Below are positions 3,978 through 5,101 of a stretch of 5,101 bases of DNA, in pieces (positions within the stretch are counted from its first letter, which is position 1; each line of letters begins with the position of its first letter). Source of the DNA: Spirosoma sp. (GTDB lineage: Bacteria; Bacteroidota; Bacteroidia; Cytophagales; Spirosomataceae); contig JAQBNX010000716.1 of assembly GCA_028288385.1 (NCBI GenBank), positions 1-5,101 of the forward strand. The letters are read 5' to 3'. The translations under genes were made by a program, and so were the position numbers. The notes below the pieces were generated by a model. It made no database searches and was not told where the DNA came from. It saw only the letters and a list, made by a program, of their open reading frames with translations.

Positions 3978-5027
3978 ATGGGTGTCTATGGTGAAGCTGC
4001 GCTGGCGGTCCGTGACGCAGGGCTAAATCCTCTGCCGCTGGCCGCCGACGCAAAGCGTCCAGCGGTGAGATGGAAGCACTGGCAGGATCGACGAATACCC
4101 TCCGCGCTGGTCACGCGCTGGAGCGGTGATGCCAAGCTTGCCGCGTCGAACATCGGCACCACGACAGGCGGCGTCACCGGCCTGCTTCTGGTGGACGTGG
4201 ACAGCATCGACCCAGGCTTCTGGCAAGACTGCGTCGCCCGATGGGGTGATACGCCGGCTAAGGTGCGCACCGCATCCGGGAAGCTGCATCTCTGGTATCG
4301 TTCACCGGGCGGCATCCGTAATGCGCAGAATATTGACGGCGCTCCGGTTGATCTTCGGGGCGACGGCGGCTTCGCCGTTCTGCCGCCCAGCGTGCGAGAC
4401 GGCATTGGTGACTACGCTTGGCTGGAAGGCGATCTGAGCGCGCTACAGCGCCTTCCCTTGCCAACGGCAGGGTCGCTTGATCGCCATGGCCCACTGCCTC
4501 CAGCATCCCTTCCAGAGCCCCCTGTGGGTGCGCTTAAGGGTGGCGTTGGTGTAGAGCGTGGCGCTCGCAATGCTGCCTTGTTCAAGCATCTGCGCGGTGT
4601 TGCTCATGACTGTCAGACAGAGAGTGATCTCACCACCGAAGGGATGCGCTGGAACAGCAGCTTGGCAGAGCCCGAGACGATGGCGAACGTACTCGCCACG
4701 GTGCGTTCGGTCTGGGGTTACAAGACAACCAATAGGCTGATCATTCCCGGAGGCGCCCCTGCTGTGCTGACGCCGGTATCTCTAATCGATGATCTAGCAT
4801 GCGCCGATCCGGTCGCCTTCGCTCTCTACACCTGGCTGCGCCGGCATCACGCTGGCGTACGCTCCGAGTTCGTAATCTCGGTGCGTGCCGTGGCTCAGAA
4901 GATCGGTTGGGCGGAGAGCCGTGTCCGACGAGCCCGGCAGGCTCTCCTTGATCGGGGCCTGCTAGTTCAGACCCACCAGGGTGGGGCCGGGGATAAGGAC
5001 GCGGCCACCTTTCGGTTCGGCCTATAG
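3978..5027 (+). CDS. Replication protein: Prim-Pol, PriCT and C-terminal winged helix
   Basis: This 349-residue protein probably starts replication and makes primers for it. Residues 1 to about 160 form a bifunctional primase-polymerase (Prim-Pol) domain: metal-binding Asp73 and Asp75 in LLLVDVDSID, the SGKLHLWYR motif with His104, and the VDLRGDGGFAVLPPS motif (124-138), all typical of the family. Residues about 190-248 match the PriCT domain that often follows (RNAALFKHLRG, then a conserved WN and a SVWGY end). After a linker, about 265-349 looks like a winged helix (VRAVAQKIGWAESRVRRARQ) that could bind origin DNA. No helicase domain is present, so host helicase is probably recruited. ATG at 3978 has GGAG 6 bases upstream. 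It is the last gene of the + cluster. A phage or satellite origin is an alternative to a plasmid. Confidence 0.93.
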   Translation: MGVYGEAALAVRDAGLNPLPLAADAKRPAVRWKHWQDRRIPSALVTRWSGDAKLAASNIGTTTGGVTGLLLVDVDSIDPGFWQDCVARWGDTPAKVRTASGKLHLWYRSPGGIRNAQNIDGAPVDLRGDGGFAVLPPSVRDGIGDYAWLEGDLSALQRLPLPTAGSLDRHGPLPPASLPEPPVGALKGGVGVERGARNAALFKHLRGVAHDCQTESDLTTEGMRWNSSLAEPETMANVLATVRSVWGYKTTNRLIIPGGAPAVLTPVSLIDDLACADPVAFALYTWLRRHHAGVRSEFVISVRAVAQKIGWAESRVRRARQALLDRGLLVQTHQGGAGDKDAATFRFGL

Positions 5028-5041
5028 GCCCGCCCGGCAGA

Positions 5042-5101
5042 GGGGGGGGGGTGTGGTTGGAAACCACCCACCAAACTACCGACAGGCCCCCCCCCCCCCC
5101 C
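5042..5101. repeat. G10 tract and C15 tract able to form a long GC hairpin
   Basis: Ten G residues (5042-5051) lie 15 bases after the rep stop codon, and fifteen C residues (5087-5101) end the window. The two runs can pair as a stem of ten G-C pairs around a 35-base loop that itself contains GGTT/AACC. Downstream of rep this could be a terminator-like structure or a replication signal, or part of it could be a sequencing artefact. Confidence 0.6.
5050..5101. repeat. Right copy of the 52-base imperfect terminal direct repeat
   Basis: This copy matches bases 1-52 at a constant offset of 5049 with no gap and about nine mismatches. The differences favour G or C here where the left copy has A or T, mostly beside homopolymers. 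This is the expected pattern if one locus was read twice with errors, and less expected for a diverged functional repeat. Confidence 0.75.

Overview
This window looks like a complete or nearly complete small replicon: a cryptic plasmid, or a plasmid-like satellite element, of a GC-rich Gammaproteobacterium. I suspect a Pseudomonas or Xanthomonas/Stenotrophomonas-type host, but this rests only on codon and GC style and the gene families present, and no gene here fixes the genus. The strongest structural clue is that the first 52 bases match the last 52 bases (1-52 against 5050-5101) without gaps and with about nine mismatches. This is what an unclosed circular contig of about 5,049 bp would look like if the overlap, which contains long C and G runs, was poorly sequenced. 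Terminal direct repeats of a linear element are the alternative.

Layout. 1-283: non-coding, low-complexity sequence with a C17 run, a G-quadruplex motif and a hairpin. 284-544 (+): small lipoprotein. 545-843: hairpin-rich spacer. 844-978 (+): possible 44-aa membrane protein. 979-2176: about 1.2 kb without a convincing conventional gene; it holds two minus-strand small-ORF candidates, two good intrinsic terminators sharing the same tail, and an AT-rich block with DnaA-box-like sites. 2177-2869 (-): serine recombinase/resolvase. 2870-3298: divergent control region with a perfect 14-bp-arm dyad and further hairpins. 3299-3556 and 3556-3774 (+): two overlapping small unknown genes. 3775-3977: leader with two strong hairpins. 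3978-5027 (+): replication protein with Prim-Pol, PriCT and winged-helix parts. 5028-5101: G10 and C15 tracts that can pair, then the end of the window.

How the parts may fit together. The Prim-Pol protein is the probable replication initiator/primase. The serine recombinase is probably a multimer resolvase (or invertase) acting at the dyad upstream of its own gene, which would also allow autoregulation. The two coupled small genes lie upstream of rep in the same direction and may be co-transcribed accessory or copy-control factors. The lipoprotein and tiny membrane proteins are cargo of unknown function. I saw no mobilisation, partition, resistance or CRISPR genes and no recognisable tRNA or rRNA.
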